A DNA stretch of 64,000 bases, from assembly GCF_001653475.1 (NCBI RefSeq), contig NZ_CP011487.1, positions 1,467,451-1,531,450 on the forward strand, read 5' to 3'. The DNA comes from Helicobacter pylori. GTDB lineage: Bacteria; Campylobacterota; Campylobacteria; Campylobacterales; Helicobacteraceae. The notes under the pieces are model-generated. The model ran no database searches. It was not told the origin of the DNA and was given only the letters and a program-made list of their open reading frames with translations. Shown here in pieces: positions 35,754 to 45,473 of the stretch (positions are counted from its first letter, which is position 1; each line of letters starts with the position of its first letter). The translations under genes were made by a program, and so were the position numbers.

Positions 35754-38209
35754 ATGCTTTTAGATTTGAGCAACCTCAATGAAGAATCCTTAAAAATCCG
35801 AATCAGAGACAAGTTCTTTAAGGATAAAAAATTCTCTTATATCGGGGATAAGATAGATTTCATACTAAGTTATAAGCACTCTAACGCCACCTTACCCATT
35901 TTATGGGGCGAAGCCAAAAGGGGAGATTTTGACGACTTGGATAAAGCTTTCACGCAACTTCTTTTAACCATAGGCAAGCACAGGCTTTATACCCACCACA
36001 CGCCACCTTATTTGTGCACTTTTAACGCTTTTAGAATGGAATTTATCGCCTTTAATGACACGATCACAAGCTTTTTCTATAAAAGCGATATAGATTTTTC
36101 TATCACCCCAAGCAACCACAACACAGCGGGTTTTAAACACGCTTTAGAGGCGTTTAAAGCCATGTGCAAATCCCATAAATTGGTTTTTGACTTTAAAACC
36201 CAAAGCCAAGAATACAAAGAATTTATTGAAAATAATTTAAACTCTAGCCATTTAACCAACAAAATCAAAATTGATAAAAATAATTTCTTTACGATCTATC
36301 AAAAGTGGTTCGAAGCTGTCAAACCCACCATTGACATAGATTGGGAGGTGGCTAAAACTAAAGGCATTTTAGACGCAGACTATTATTTAGCGGATTTGCT
36401 TAGCGATGGCGTTAAAACCATTATTGAGAAATTGCAAACGATTTTAAGCTCCAATTATTATAAATTAAAAAGGGGTGTGAATGAGTTAGGTAAAATAGAT
36501 TTTATGGAAATTGGTTTCACAGACGGCCAACAAGCCCACAAAGAATTTTGGAATATTTATGAAAGGCCTCCTAAATTAGGGTTTCAAGCTTTTATTTTAG
36601 AGCGGCGTGATTTGTTGGTGCCAAGCGATGTGAGAGAAAGGAAAGGGGCGTTTTTCACCCCTAAAATCTGGGTGGAAAAAAGCCAAGAAGTTTTAGCTAA
36701 AGCTTTGGGGCAAGATTATCAAGAGAATTATATCATTTGGGATTGCGCTGGGGGGACTGGGAATTTGCTTCGGGGTTTATTGAATAAGGCTAATTTGTAT
36801 CTATCCACTTTAGACAGCAACGATGTGGCGATTGTGAAAGATCTAGCTGCAAAAAACCACTTAAAGCTGCTGGAAAATCAGATTTTCCAATTTGATTTTT
36901 TAAACGATGATTTTAATAGCGATAAAGTGCCAAAAAGCTTGCAAGAAATCTTAAACGACAAAGAGAAACGAAAAAAGCTCATTATTTACATCAACCCGCC
37001 GTATGCGGAAGCGGGCAACAAAGCTAAAATGAGCGGCACAGGGAAGCATAAAGATTTAGTGGCTAGGGGCAATCTTATTTGCAAGAAGTATAAAGATGAA
37101 TTGCATAAAGCCAATAACGAACTTTTCGCTCAATTTTTCATGCGCATTTATAGGGAATTGGATGGCTGTATCATGGCGAGTTTTTCAACGCTCAAATACC
37201 TGAATTCTAGCAATTTTAAAAAATTCAGAGAAGTCTTTAAAGCCAAATTTTTAGAGGGGTTTATGGTGCCTGCAGACACTTTTGATAATGTGAAAGGGCA
37301 ATTCCCTATCGGCTTTTTGGTGTGGGATACCGCTACCCCCCCTTTAAAGCCCACCAACGCGCTCAATTTAGAAGTGTTTGATAAATTCGGGGAATTTTTG
37401 GGGTATAAAAATATTGTTAATGAAAATGTCAAAAATATTCATAAGTGGTTGAAACAAAAAGAGAAAATTGAAAACATGGAAATTTTAGGATACATAGATA
37501 CTCCTACTCCAGACTTTCAAGGTTCACCTTCTGTCGCCATTATTAATAATAAAAATTCTTCTAAACGCCATAGTGTGTATTTCGCTATTACTAGTAGTAA
37601 TATTCTATTTGGAAGCGTGTTTTTTTCTATCCGCCATGTTTATGAACACACATGGCAAAATGACAGAGACCAATTCTACGCTCCTTACGATGATGCATGG
37701 CAAGAAGATGAAGTGTTTAAAAGCGATTGCTTGATTTTCATGCTTTTTCACACCCAAAACCGCATCACAAGCACTCAAGGGATTAACCATTTTATCCCCT
37801 TTAGCGAAACTGAAGTCAATGCCAAAGAAAGGTATTCTAGCCACGCTTTATTAGACTTTTTAAAAGGCAAGATAAAAGAGGAAGGCGATACCCTCTTTTT
37901 AAACGCTAAAAAAGAAAACAAGCCCCTAGAATTCAGCCAAAGCGCTTTAAATGTGTTTAACGCAGGGAAAGAAATTTATCGCTATTACCCACGCAAGATT
38001 TCACAAACCGCCCCTATAACGCTAATATAAGCCTTTATGACATCAAAGAATTTTTTCAAGGCCGTAACGCGCAAGGCAAATTAAATCTGCCCGCTAAAGC
38101 CAAAGACGAACATTACAAACAGCTTTACGCTAACTTGCAAGACGCCCTAAAAGATCTCGCTAAAGAAATACAGCCTAAAGTCTATGAATACGGGTTTTTA
38201 AGGGAGTAA
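35754..38209 (+). pseudogene. Type IIG restriction/methyltransferase fusion, C-terminus frameshifted
   Basis: The main frame (758 codons to 38030) begins with a PD-(D/E)xK nuclease region (KIDFILSYK ... PILWGEAKRGDFDDLDKA) followed by an N6-adenine methyltransferase with IWDCAGGTGNLLRG (AdoMet motif I, about residue 330) and IYINPPYAEAGNKA (NPPY motif IV). At CCCC 38011-38014 the frame shifts: adding one C would continue YNANISLYDIKEFFQGRNA to TAA 38207-38209, about 63 codons more. The lost tail normally contacts the S subunit, so function is doubtful. It starts immediately after purU and so depends on its promoter. Confidence 0.8.
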
Positions 38210-38381
38210 TTTTAAACGGGGTGGAAAGCGTCTTCTTTTTCCTGCTTAAGCCCAATGCGCTTAATCAAGCCGTCTGTCCCAAAAACACAATTTCCACAAT
38301 TTTTACACAAAAGAGGGTTATCATTCATCCGCAACAAGAATTTTAGAATTTTCTTGTTATCTCAATTTAAAGGTCAAAACG

Positions 38382-38435
38382 ATGAAAAAGTTAGCCGCTT
38401 TATTTTTAATAAGCGCGTTGGGGTTAATGGGGTAA
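38382..38435 (+). other. Fragment of a signal-peptide gene between the methyltransferase and S genes
   Basis: ATG at 38382, preceded by AAAGGTCA, encodes only MKKLAALFLISALGLMG before TAA. This is a complete signal peptide without a mature part and resembles, from memory, the start of the copper-resistance protein CrdA (HP1326). Just upstream, AACAAGAA and TTCTTGTT form an inverted repeat around 38328-38358. It is probably a recombination remnant of another gene's 5' region. No other gene lies in 38210-38443. Confidence 0.4.
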
Positions 38436-38443
38436 TAGAACGC

Positions 38444-38991
38444 ATGGACGCATTAACAACGCCTTTAAATTGGCAAAGAGTGAGGCTTGGGGATATAGCC
38501 AACTATTTAACATCAAATCTAAGTGCAGAACAAATCACGCAACAAGGAAAAATTAAAATCTATGATGTGAATAATTTCATAGGCTATACAGATACAACTT
38601 TCATTAGTGATAAGCCTTATATTTCTATTGTTAAAGATGGAAGTGTAGGCAGAGTAAGGATTTTGCCACCTAAAACAAATATTTTATCTACTATGGGAGC
38701 GTTAATTGCTAATTATAAGACGACAACAGAGTTTTTATTTTATTTGTTATCTAATTTTGATTTTAAAAATTTCACAAGCGGTAGCATAATTCCGCATATT
38801 TATTTCAAAGATTATAAAGAAAAGACTATTTTTTACCCTCTCTAAACGAACAGATCGCTATCGCTAACATTTTAAGCGATTTGGATAAAGAGATCGCCAG
38901 CCTTAAAAACAAAAAACGCCAATTTGAAAACATCAAAAAAGCTTTAAACCACGATTTAATGAGCGCTAAAATCAGGGTTTTAAAGAAATAA
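38444..38991 (+). pseudogene. Half-length specificity subunit with T-tract frameshift
   Basis: From ATG 38444 the product reads MDALTTPLNWQRVRLGDIAN, the classical start of an S-subunit recognition domain, through GSIIPHIYFKDYKEKTIF. In the present frame it ends at 38843-38845. If the T6 run at 38829-38834 had seven T, it would continue LPSLNEQIAIANILSDLDKEIASLKNKKRQFENIK, the conserved coiled-coil spacer of S proteins, to TAA 38989-38991. The intact protein would be about 182 residues, a single-domain S subunit. An upstream in-frame start at 38255 exists but adds unrelated sequence. Confidence 0.75.
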
Positions 38992-39182
38992 AACACCCAT
39001 AGATCGCGCCCAATACGCATGGCAGAGTTTTACATTATAACCGCTCATCAATAAGCTTATCTTTATTTGACAGAAAACAGAGCCATTTGACAATCATAAA
39101 AAAGAGAAATTTTAAAAGTTTAAAAATCTGATGAAGTTAAAAGCTAGGAGTGACCCTAAGGCCGCCCCCATAAACGCCCCAA

Positions 39183-39371
39183 TCAATATTGTTGGTTTTG
39201 TTGTTGTGCTTTTTGTTGTTGCTGTTGTTGAGCTTGTTGCTCTGCTTGTTGTTCGGCGTGTTGTTGCACATTATGGTGGTGGTGTTCGCCGCCATAGTAA
39301 TGGTGGTGGTGTGCATGGTGATGGTGGTGGTGTTGGCTGTTAGCCTGTTGTTGTTGTTCATGGTGTGCCAT
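39183..39371 (-). CDS. hpn2: Hpn-like histidine- and glutamine-rich metal-binding protein
   Basis: The 62-residue protein starts MAHHEQQQQANSQHHHHHHAHHHHYYGGEHHHH and ends in Q-rich AEQQAQQQQQQ. Such proteins bind nickel and support urease and hydrogenase maturation and storage. It is about 10 residues shorter than the 26695 protein as I remember it; repeat length is known to vary in this gene. Ribosome-binding site AAAGGAGT precedes the ATG. It is encoded opposite to ksgA, and its 5' leader is nearly the same as that of hpn. Confidence 0.93.
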   Translation of the reverse strand: MAHHEQQQQANSQHHHHHHAHHHHYYGGEHHHHNVQQHAEQQAEQQAQQQQQQKAQQQNQQY

Positions 39372-39431
39372 GATGACTCCTTTAATTGAAATTTAAATTC
39401 TAGCTCATCGGCTAGGATTTCATTCTATAAT
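39372..39431 (-). promoter_or_regulatory. Leader and promoter of hpn-like, paralogous to that of hpn
   Basis: On the minus strand this reads TATAGAAT (-10 candidate, 39422-39429), AAATCCTAGC-n4-GAGCTAGAATTTAAATTT, then AAAGGAGTCATC before the ATG. CTAGC and GCTAG form a small hairpin. The same elements in the same order precede hpn at 44720-44784. Shared nickel control by NikR is expected from the literature; no NikR box was verified. Confidence 0.65.
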
Positions 39432-39624
39432 GCGAAATCTAACCAATTATTAACAAAAAAGATTTTAATGCTAATTTTTAATACGAGCGCCAATTTAAGC
39501 GCTTCTATTGTCAAAACTACCAACATCTTTGAATGAAAAAAGCTATAATAAAGAAGTTGCATTAAAAAGGGAAAACAAATCCCTTTTTTAAGGTATAATA
39601 TGAGGAGTTTTAGAAACGCTTCTT

Positions 39625-40440
39625 ATGGTGGTAGCTAAAAAGTCTTTAGGACAGCATTTTTTAACGGACGAGTCGTTTTTAGACAGAATTGTTAATGCTT
39701 TGCCCCCCTTAAACCCGTTGAAATTAATTGAAATTGGCGTGGGGCTAGGGGATTTGACTCTTAAGTTGTTGGATCGCTATCCTTTAAAGACTTATGAGAT
39801 AGATAGTCGCTTGTGCGAGAAAATGCGATCAAAACTAAAGGCACAAAAAAAGCCTTTCGGGTTAGAATTAGTGGAAAAAGACGCTCTTTTTTTAAAAGAA
39901 GAAGAGCCTTATTTTTTGATCTCTAATTTGCCTTATTATATCGCTACCAGGCTTGTTTTAAACGCACTCAAAGACCCTAAATGCAGGGGCTTATTGGTGA
40001 TGACACAAAAGGAAGTGGCACTCAAATTTTGCGCCAAAGATTCACAGAACGCCTTAAGCGTTTTAACTCAAGCAATAGGGAGTGCTACCCTTTTGTTTGA
40101 TGTGCCGCCTAGTGCGTTTAGCCCGCCTCCAAAGGTGTTTTCTAGCGTGTTTGAAGTGACTAAAGAGCCGCTGAAAGAAAAGGCGTTGGCTTCATTAGCC
40201 CGAGTGCCATTTTTTGAAGAAGCCCTACAAAAAGGGTTTGAAACATTAGAAGATTTTTTGAAAGCATGTTTCTCATCTCCTAGGAAGACGCTTTCAAACA
40301 ATCTTAAAAAAAGCGTTTCTTATAAAGAAAAGCTTGATAAGGTGTTAGATTTTTTAGCGTTAGAAAACCAACCAGCAAGCGTGAGAGCGTCTGAGATAAA
40401 AGATTATCTCAAGCTCTTAGAATACCTTTTAAAAGGCTAA
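39625..40440 (+). CDS. ksgA: 16S rRNA dimethyladenosine transferase
   Basis: The 271-residue RsmA/KsgA enzyme starts VVAKKSLGQHFLTDESFLDRIV and shows LIEIGVGLGDLTLKLL (AdoMet motif I) and FLISNLPYYIATRLVL (NLPY catalytic motif), VMTQKEVALKF and VPPSAFSPPPKVFSSVF. It dimethylates the two adjacent adenosines near the 3' end of 16S rRNA, whose gene is in this same window. It is followed 35 bp later by rnj. Confidence 0.96.
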   Translation: MVVAKKSLGQHFLTDESFLDRIVNALPPLNPLKLIEIGVGLGDLTLKLLDRYPLKTYEIDSRLCEKMRSKLKAQKKPFGLELVEKDALFLKEEEPYFLISNLPYYIATRLVLNALKDPKCRGLLVMTQKEVALKFCAKDSQNALSVLTQAIGSATLLFDVPPSAFSPPPKVFSSVFEVTKEPLKEKALASLARVPFFEEALQKGFETLEDFLKACFSSPRKTLSNNLKKSVSYKEKLDKVLDFLALENQPASVRASEIKDYLKLLEYLLKG

Positions 40441-40475
40441 TGCCTTTTAAAAATTGAAATAAAGGAATAATCGTT

Positions 40476-42545
40476 ATGACCGATAACAACCATTATGAAA
40501 ACCATGAAAACAGCAGTGAAAATTCAAAAGCGCATCATGAGGCGCGAGCCGGGGCGTTTGAGCGATTCACCAACCGCAAAAAGCGTTTTAGAGAAAACGC
40601 GCAAAAAAACGGAGAGTCTTCAAACCATGAAACGCCTTCGCACCATAAAAAAGAGCACCACCCCAACAAAAAACCAAACAACCACCACAAAGTTAAACAT
40701 GCTAAAACACGAAATTACGCCAAAGAAGAATTGGATAACAACAAAGTAGAGGGCGTTACGGAAATTTTGCATGTGAATGAGAGAGGGACTTTAGGCTTTC
40801 ATAAGGAGCTCAAAAAGGGCGTTGAAGCGAATAACAAGATCCAAGTGGAGCATTTAAACCCGCATTATAAGATGAATCTAAACTCTAAAGCGAGCGTTAA
40901 AATCACGCCTTTAGGGGGCTTGGGCGAGATTGGGGGGAACATGATGGTCATTGAAACCCCAAAAAGCGCGATCGTGATTGATGTGGGCATGAGCTTCCCT
41001 AAAGAAGGGCTCTTTGGCGTGGATATTTTAATCCCGGATTTTTCCTACTTGCACCAAATCAAGGACAAAATCGCTGGCATTATCATCACCCATGCCCATG
41101 AAGATCACATAGGGGCCACGCCTTATTTGTTTAAAGAGTTGCAATTCCCCCTTTATGGCACGCCCTTGAGTTTGGGGCTGATTGGGAGCAAGTTTGATGA
41201 ACATGGTTTGAAAAAATACCGCTCGTATTTTAAAATCGTAGAAAAGCGCTGCCCCATTAGCGTGGGCGAATTTATCGTTGAATGGATCCACATCACGCAT
41301 TCTATTATTGACAGCAGCGCTTTAGCGATCCAAACTAAAGCCGGAACGATCATCCACACCGGCGATTTTAAAATCGATCACACTCCAGTGGATAATCTGC
41401 CCACTGATTTGTATCGTTTGGCGCACTATGGCGAAAAGGGGGTGATGCTTCTTTTAAGCGATTCCACTAACTCCCATAAATCCGGGACTACACCGAGTGA
41501 AAGCACCATAGCGCCGGCTTTTGATACCCTTTTTAAAGAAGCGCAAGGGCGGGTGATTATGAGCACATTCTCTAGCAATATCCACCGGGTGTATCAAGCC
41601 ATACAATACGGCATTAAATACAACCGCAAGATCGCTGTGATCGGGCGCTCTATGGAAAAAAACCTAGACATCGCCAGGGAATTAGGCTATATCCATTTGC
41701 CTTATCAATCTTTTATTGAAGCCAATGAAGTCGCTAAATACCCAGATAATGAAGTCTTAATCGTAACGACCGGTTCACAAGGCGAAACCATGAGCGCGCT
41801 TTATCGCATGGCGACAGATGAGCACCGCCACATTTCTATCAAACCCAACGATTTAGTCATCATCTCTGCTAAAGCCATTCCTGGCAATGAAGCGAGCGTT
41901 TCAGCGGTATTGAATTTTTTAATCAAAAAAGAAGCTAAAGTGGCCTATCAAGAATTTGACAATATTCATGTGAGCGGGCATGCCGCCCAAGAAGAGCAAA
42001 AGCTCATGTTAAGACTCATTAAGCCTAAGTTTTTCTTACCCGTGCATGGGGAATATAACCATGTCGCGCGCCACAAACAAACCGCTATTTCTTGCGGGGT
42101 GCCTGAAAAGAATATCTATTTAATGGAAGATGGCGATCAGGTGGAAGTTGGCCCTGCGTTTATCAAAAAAGTAGGCACGATTAAAAGCGGTAAAAGCTAT
42201 GTGGATAACCAAAGCAATTTGAGTATTGACACAAGCATCGTGCAACAAAGAGAAGAAGTCGCTAGCGCTGGGGTGTTTGCCGCTACGATTTTTGTGAATA
42301 AAAACAAACAAGCGCTTTTAGAAAGCTCTCAATTTTCTAGTTTAGGGCTTGTGGGTTTCAAAGATGAAAAGCATTTGATGAAAGAAATTCAAGGAGGCTT
42401 AGAGGTGTTATTAAAATCCAGCAACGCTGAAATTGTGAATAACCCTAAAAAATTAGAAGATCACATTCGTAATTTCATCCGAAAAGTGCTTTTTAAAAAG
42501 TTTAGAAAATACCCGGCTATCATTTGTCATGTCCATTCTTTTTGA
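40476..42545 (+). CDS. rnj: Ribonuclease J
   Basis: The 689-residue protein has a basic, N- and H-rich N-terminal extension of about 130 residues specific to Helicobacter, then a metallo-beta-lactamase/beta-CASP core: HAHEDHIGATPY (about residue 206), THSIIDSSALAI, IHTGDFKID, MSTFSSNIHR and VSGHAAQEEQK, and a C-terminal domain. RNase J is the main mRNA-degrading nuclease here and works with the RhpA helicase. The 3' end overlaps kdsD by 17 bases. Confidence 0.96.
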   Translation: MTDNNHYENHENSSENSKAHHEARAGAFERFTNRKKRFRENAQKNGESSNHETPSHHKKEHHPNKKPNNHHKVKHAKTRNYAKEELDNNKVEGVTEILHVNERGTLGFHKELKKGVEANNKIQVEHLNPHYKMNLNSKASVKITPLGGLGEIGGNMMVIETPKSAIVIDVGMSFPKEGLFGVDILIPDFSYLHQIKDKIAGIIITHAHEDHIGATPYLFKELQFPLYGTPLSLGLIGSKFDEHGLKKYRSYFKIVEKRCPISVGEFIVEWIHITHSIIDSSALAIQTKAGTIIHTGDFKIDHTPVDNLPTDLYRLAHYGEKGVMLLLSDSTNSHKSGTTPSESTIAPAFDTLFKEAQGRVIMSTFSSNIHRVYQAIQYGIKYNRKIAVIGRSMEKNLDIARELGYIHLPYQSFIEANEVAKYPDNEVLIVTTGSQGETMSALYRMATDEHRHISIKPNDLVIISAKAIPGNEASVSAVLNFLIKKEAKVAYQEFDNIHVSGHAAQEEQKLMLRLIKPKFFLPVHGEYNHVARHKQTAISCGVPEKNIYLMEDGDQVEVGPAFIKKVGTIKSGKSYVDNQSNLSIDTSIVQQREEVASAGVFAATIFVNKNKQALLESSQFSSLGLVGFKDEKHLMKEIQGGLEVLLKSSNAEIVNNPKKLEDHIRNFIRKVLFKKFRKYPAIICHVHSF

Positions 42546-43518
42546 TTGCAACGCTGCCGCTATACAAGTCTTAAGAGATGAAGCGAGCGCGCTTTTAGAA
42601 AGCGTTCAACAATTCCAAAAACCTAACGATTTAGAAGCGATTGTCAAGCTCATTTTAAGAAGCCAAGAAAAAGGGGGTAAGCTTGTGATAGTGGGCGTGG
42701 GTAAGAGCGCTTTAGTGGCGCAAAAAATCACTGCTTCTATGCTAAGCACCGGTAACAGGAGCGCGTTTTTACACCCTACAGAAGCCATGCATGGGGATTT
42801 GGGCATGGTGGAAAAAAACGATGTGGTTTTAATGATTAGCTATGGGGGCGAGTCTTTAGAATTATTGAATCTGGTGGGCCATTTAAAACGCCTAAGCCAT
42901 AAAATCATCACTTTCACTAAAAGCCCCACCAGTTCGCTCTCTAAACTCGGCGATTATTATTTGAGCTTGAAAATTAAAAAAGAAGCTTGCCCAATCAACA
43001 CCGCCCCGACGACTTCTACCACCTTAACTCTAGCGTTAGGCGATGTTTTAATGGCATGCTTGATGCGAGCGAAAAACTTTAGCCAAGAAGATTTTGCTTC
43101 CTTTCATCCGGGCGGGCTTTTAGGCAAAAAACTTTTTGTCAAGGTTAGAGACTTACTGCAAACCACGAATCTCCCCCTAATCGCTCCTAGCACAAGCTTT
43201 AAAGACGCGCTCATAGAAATGAGTGAAAAACGCTTAGGCAGCGCGATTTTAGTCAATGATAATAACGAGCTTGTGGGGATTTTGAGCGATGGCGATGTCC
43301 GTAGGGCGCTATTAAAAGGGCTTAGTTTGGAGAGCGAAGTGAAGCGTTTTGCCACTTTAAAGCCTAAAAGCTTTAAGAATTTAGACGCTCTTCTTTTAGA
43401 AGCGTTAGAATTTTTAGAGCGCCACAAGATCCAGCTTTTAGTGTGCGTGGATGATCATAATAAGGTTTTAGGGGTCTTGCACTTGCACCAACTTTTAGAA
43501 TTAGGTCTTAAAGCATGA
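42529..43518 (+). CDS. kdsD: Arabinose-5-phosphate isomerase
   Basis: The 329-residue protein has an N-terminal SIS domain ([74 protein letters not shown]) and a C-terminal pair of CBS domains ([26 protein letters not shown]). It converts ribulose-5-phosphate to arabinose-5-phosphate for KDO synthesis in lipopolysaccharide. It overlaps rnj upstream and rlmN by 4 bases downstream. Confidence 0.95.
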   Translation: MSILFDCNAAAIQVLRDEASALLESVQQFQKPNDLEAIVKLILRSQEKGGKLVIVGVGKSALVAQKITASMLSTGNRSAFLHPTEAMHGDLGMVEKNDVVLMISYGGESLELLNLVGHLKRLSHKIITFTKSPTSSLSKLGDYYLSLKIKKEACPINTAPTTSTTLTLALGDVLMACLMRAKNFSQEDFASFHPGGLLGKKLFVKVRDLLQTTNLPLIAPSTSFKDALIEMSEKRLGSAILVNDNNELVGILSDGDVRRALLKGLSLESEVKRFATLKPKSFKNLDALLLEALEFLERHKIQLLVCVDDHNKVLGVLHLHQLLELGLKA

Positions 43519-44582
43519 AAGCGAGCGTTTATGATTTCACTCTAAAGGAATTGAGCCAGCTTTTAAAACCAAGCTTTAGGGCTAAACAGCTTTATTTGTG
43601 GCTCTATGCAAAGTATAAAACAAGCTTTAAGGGCATGCAAAATAATTTTTCAAAAGATTTTATCGCTTATTTGGAGCAAGAATTTACTTTGCGCACGATA
43701 GAAATCACGCATGTGAGAGAGAGCGTTGATGGCTCTAAAAAATACCTTTTTAAATCTTTAAGAGACAACCATACTTTTGAAGCGGTGTTGTTGAAAATGA
43801 AAGATAAAAAGATTGATGGAGAGACGAATGCTATTTTAGAGGGAGAAAAATACACCGTATGCGTGTCTTGTCAAATAGGCTGTCAAGTGGGTTGCTCGTT
43901 TTGTTTCACTCAAAAAGGCGGTTTTGTAAGGAACTTAAAAGCGGGCGAGATCATCCAGCAAGCCCTACTCATCAAAGAAGACAATAACCTCCCCATTGAA
44001 AAAGCGCTCAACATTGTTTTTATGGGAATGGGCGAGCCTTTGAATAATTTAGATGAGGTGTGTAAAGCGATTGAGATTTTTAATACCGGCATGCAAATTT
44101 CACCTAAAAGAATCACGATTTCTACTAGTGGCGTAGCCGATAAAATCCCTATTTTAGCGGGCAAAAACTTAGGCGTGCAATTAGCCATCTCCTTACACGC
44201 TGTAGATGACAAAACGCGCTCATCTTTAATGCCCTTGAATAAAAAATACAATATTGAATGCGTTTTGAATGAAGTGAGAAAATGGTCTTTAGAGCAGCGC
44301 AAAAGAGTGATGTTTGAATACCTTTTAATCAAAGATTTAAACGATAGCTTGGAGTGTGCTAAAAAACTTTTAAAACTTTTAAACGGCATTAAATCCAAAG
44401 TGAATTTGATTTTATTCAACCCGCATGAAGGTTCTAAATTTGAACGCCCCAGCTTAGAGAGCGCTAGAATGTTTGCGGATTTTTTAAACTCCAAAGGCTT
44501 ACTATGCACCATTAGAGAGTCTAAAGCCTTGGATATTGAAGCGGCTTGCGGGCAATTGAGGGAGAAAAAACTCTCTCAATAA
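43515..44582 (+). CDS. rlmN: Dual-specificity 23S rRNA/tRNA C2-adenine methyltransferase
   Basis: The 355-residue radical-SAM enzyme has CQVGCSFC (CxxxCxxC) near residue 122, [34 protein letters not shown] and the C-terminal [18 protein letters not shown] containing the cysteine that carries the methyl group. It methylates A2503 of 23S rRNA and A37 of some tRNAs. It ends the ksgA-rnj-kdsD-rlmN cluster; 200 bp of AT-rich sequence follow before hpn. Confidence 0.96.
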   Translation: MKASVYDFTLKELSQLLKPSFRAKQLYLWLYAKYKTSFKGMQNNFSKDFIAYLEQEFTLRTIEITHVRESVDGSKKYLFKSLRDNHTFEAVLLKMKDKKIDGETNAILEGEKYTVCVSCQIGCQVGCSFCFTQKGGFVRNLKAGEIIQQALLIKEDNNLPIEKALNIVFMGMGEPLNNLDEVCKAIEIFNTGMQISPKRITISTSGVADKIPILAGKNLGVQLAISLHAVDDKTRSSLMPLNKKYNIECVLNEVRKWSLEQRKRVMFEYLLIKDLNDSLECAKKLLKLLNGIKSKVNLILFNPHEGSKFERPSLESARMFADFLNSKGLLCTIRESKALDIEAACGQLREKKLSQ

Positions 44583-44719
44583 ATTTAAAAACTCTTTTTT
44601 GTGGTGTTTGTCTTTTTTCTAATGGGGGTGTTGGTTTTAGTCCAGCAGTAATCCAAAATTTAGGGAATACGGATTAAAAATTAGCGTTAAAATTCCTTTC
44701 ATTAACAATTAATTAGAAT

Positions 44720-44784
44720 TTATATTGTAGAATAAAATCCTAGCTAGTGAGCTAGAATTTAAATTTTTAATCAAAGGAGTCATC
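44720..44784 (+). promoter_or_regulatory. Leader and promoter of hpn
   Basis: TATATTGTAGAAT (44721-44733) is the -10 candidate. CTAGCT (44740-44745) and AGCTAG (44750-44755) form a perfect 6-bp hairpin with a four-base loop, followed by AATTTAAATTT and AAAGGAGTCATC. The arrangement copies that of hpn-like at 39372-39431 on the other strand. Confidence 0.65.
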
Positions 44785-44967
44785 ATGGCACACCATGAAG
44801 AACAACACGGCGGTCACCACCACCACCACCATCACACACACCACCACCACTATCATGGCGGTGAACACCACCATCACCACCACAGCTCTCATCATGAAGA
44901 AGGTTGTTGTAGCACTAGCGATAGCCATCATCAAGAAGAAGGTTGTTGCCACGGGCATCACGAGTAA
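44785..44967 (+). CDS. hpn: Histidine-rich nickel-binding protein Hpn
   Basis: The 60-residue protein starts MAHHEEQHGGHHHHHHHTHH and contains two EEGCC motifs (SSHHEEGCCSTSDSHHQEEGCCHGHHE). Nearly half of the residues are histidine. It stores and buffers nickel and zinc and affects urease and hydrogenase. It is expressed strongly, consistent with a good ribosome-binding site and the strong terminator that follows 11 bases later. Confidence 0.97.
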   Translation: MAHHEEQHGGHHHHHHHTHHHHYHGGEHHHHHHSSHHEEGCCSTSDSHHQEEGCCHGHHE

Positions 44968-44978
44968 TATCGGTGTGG

Positions 44979-45013
44979 CCAGAGGCAACTTGACTAGGGT
45001 TGTCTCTGGTTTT
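44979..45013 (+). terminator. Rho-independent terminator of hpn
   Basis: CCAGAGGCAAC (44979-44989) pairs with GTTGTCTCTGG (44999-45009, one G-T pair) and is followed by TTTT at 45010-45013. This is the clearest terminator of the window. From 45014 to 45473 (460 bp) I see no gene: AT-rich spacer with a short CCCCCTGTTAAG segment and no convincing reading frame. Confidence 0.85.
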
Positions 45014-45473
45014 GACTTCAAAAGGCAATTATTCTAATCAAATCCATTAAATCCAATCAAACCACCGCAACATGCTTGATTCTTATCGTTACAAACGCTC
45101 ATTAACACTCATCAATGCCTATGAAAAGGAATTTCTTATCCAACAATATTGTTAAGACTTTTAATTTAAGCTTCAATACTTTACAACATTCAAAATATTA
45201 AAACAATTTTTCAATCAAGGAAAGAATGCGCAAGTTACCCCCCTGTTAAGATTAAAAAACGGGTTTTGGCGTTAGGGGAGGGTTTTAATACTCCTATAAA
45301 GCGGGTAATTGCATGGAAAAAGAAAAATACCAACCATAACTTATTTGGAATAACGGCTTATAGGAAGTCCTGTTTCTTCGTTCCAATTGGATAGGGATAG
45401 CAAAAACTAAAAATATTGTTTAGCATTTTTTAACATTTTAATACCAACGCTCCATAAAACAAAGCCTTGCGCT

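Noticed and set aside
39137..39389. Long valine/leucine-rich and threonine-rich frames on both strands over hpn-like
   Set aside because: They are frame shadows of the CAC/CAA repeats of the histidine- and glutamine-rich gene on the minus strand.
43910..44512. 200-codon minus-strand frame opposite rlmN
   Set aside because: It is the antisense shadow of a well-identified radical-SAM enzyme and has no ribosome-binding site or family features.
44805..44900. CAC/CAT repeats taken as a microsatellite or CRISPR-like array
   Set aside because: They are codons of the polyhistidine segments; there are no spacers or regular units.
44767..45037. Hydrophobic and threonine-rich frames overlapping hpn
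   Set aside because: They are shadows of the histidine repeats; the hpn frame has the ribosome-binding site, the family sequence and a terminator.
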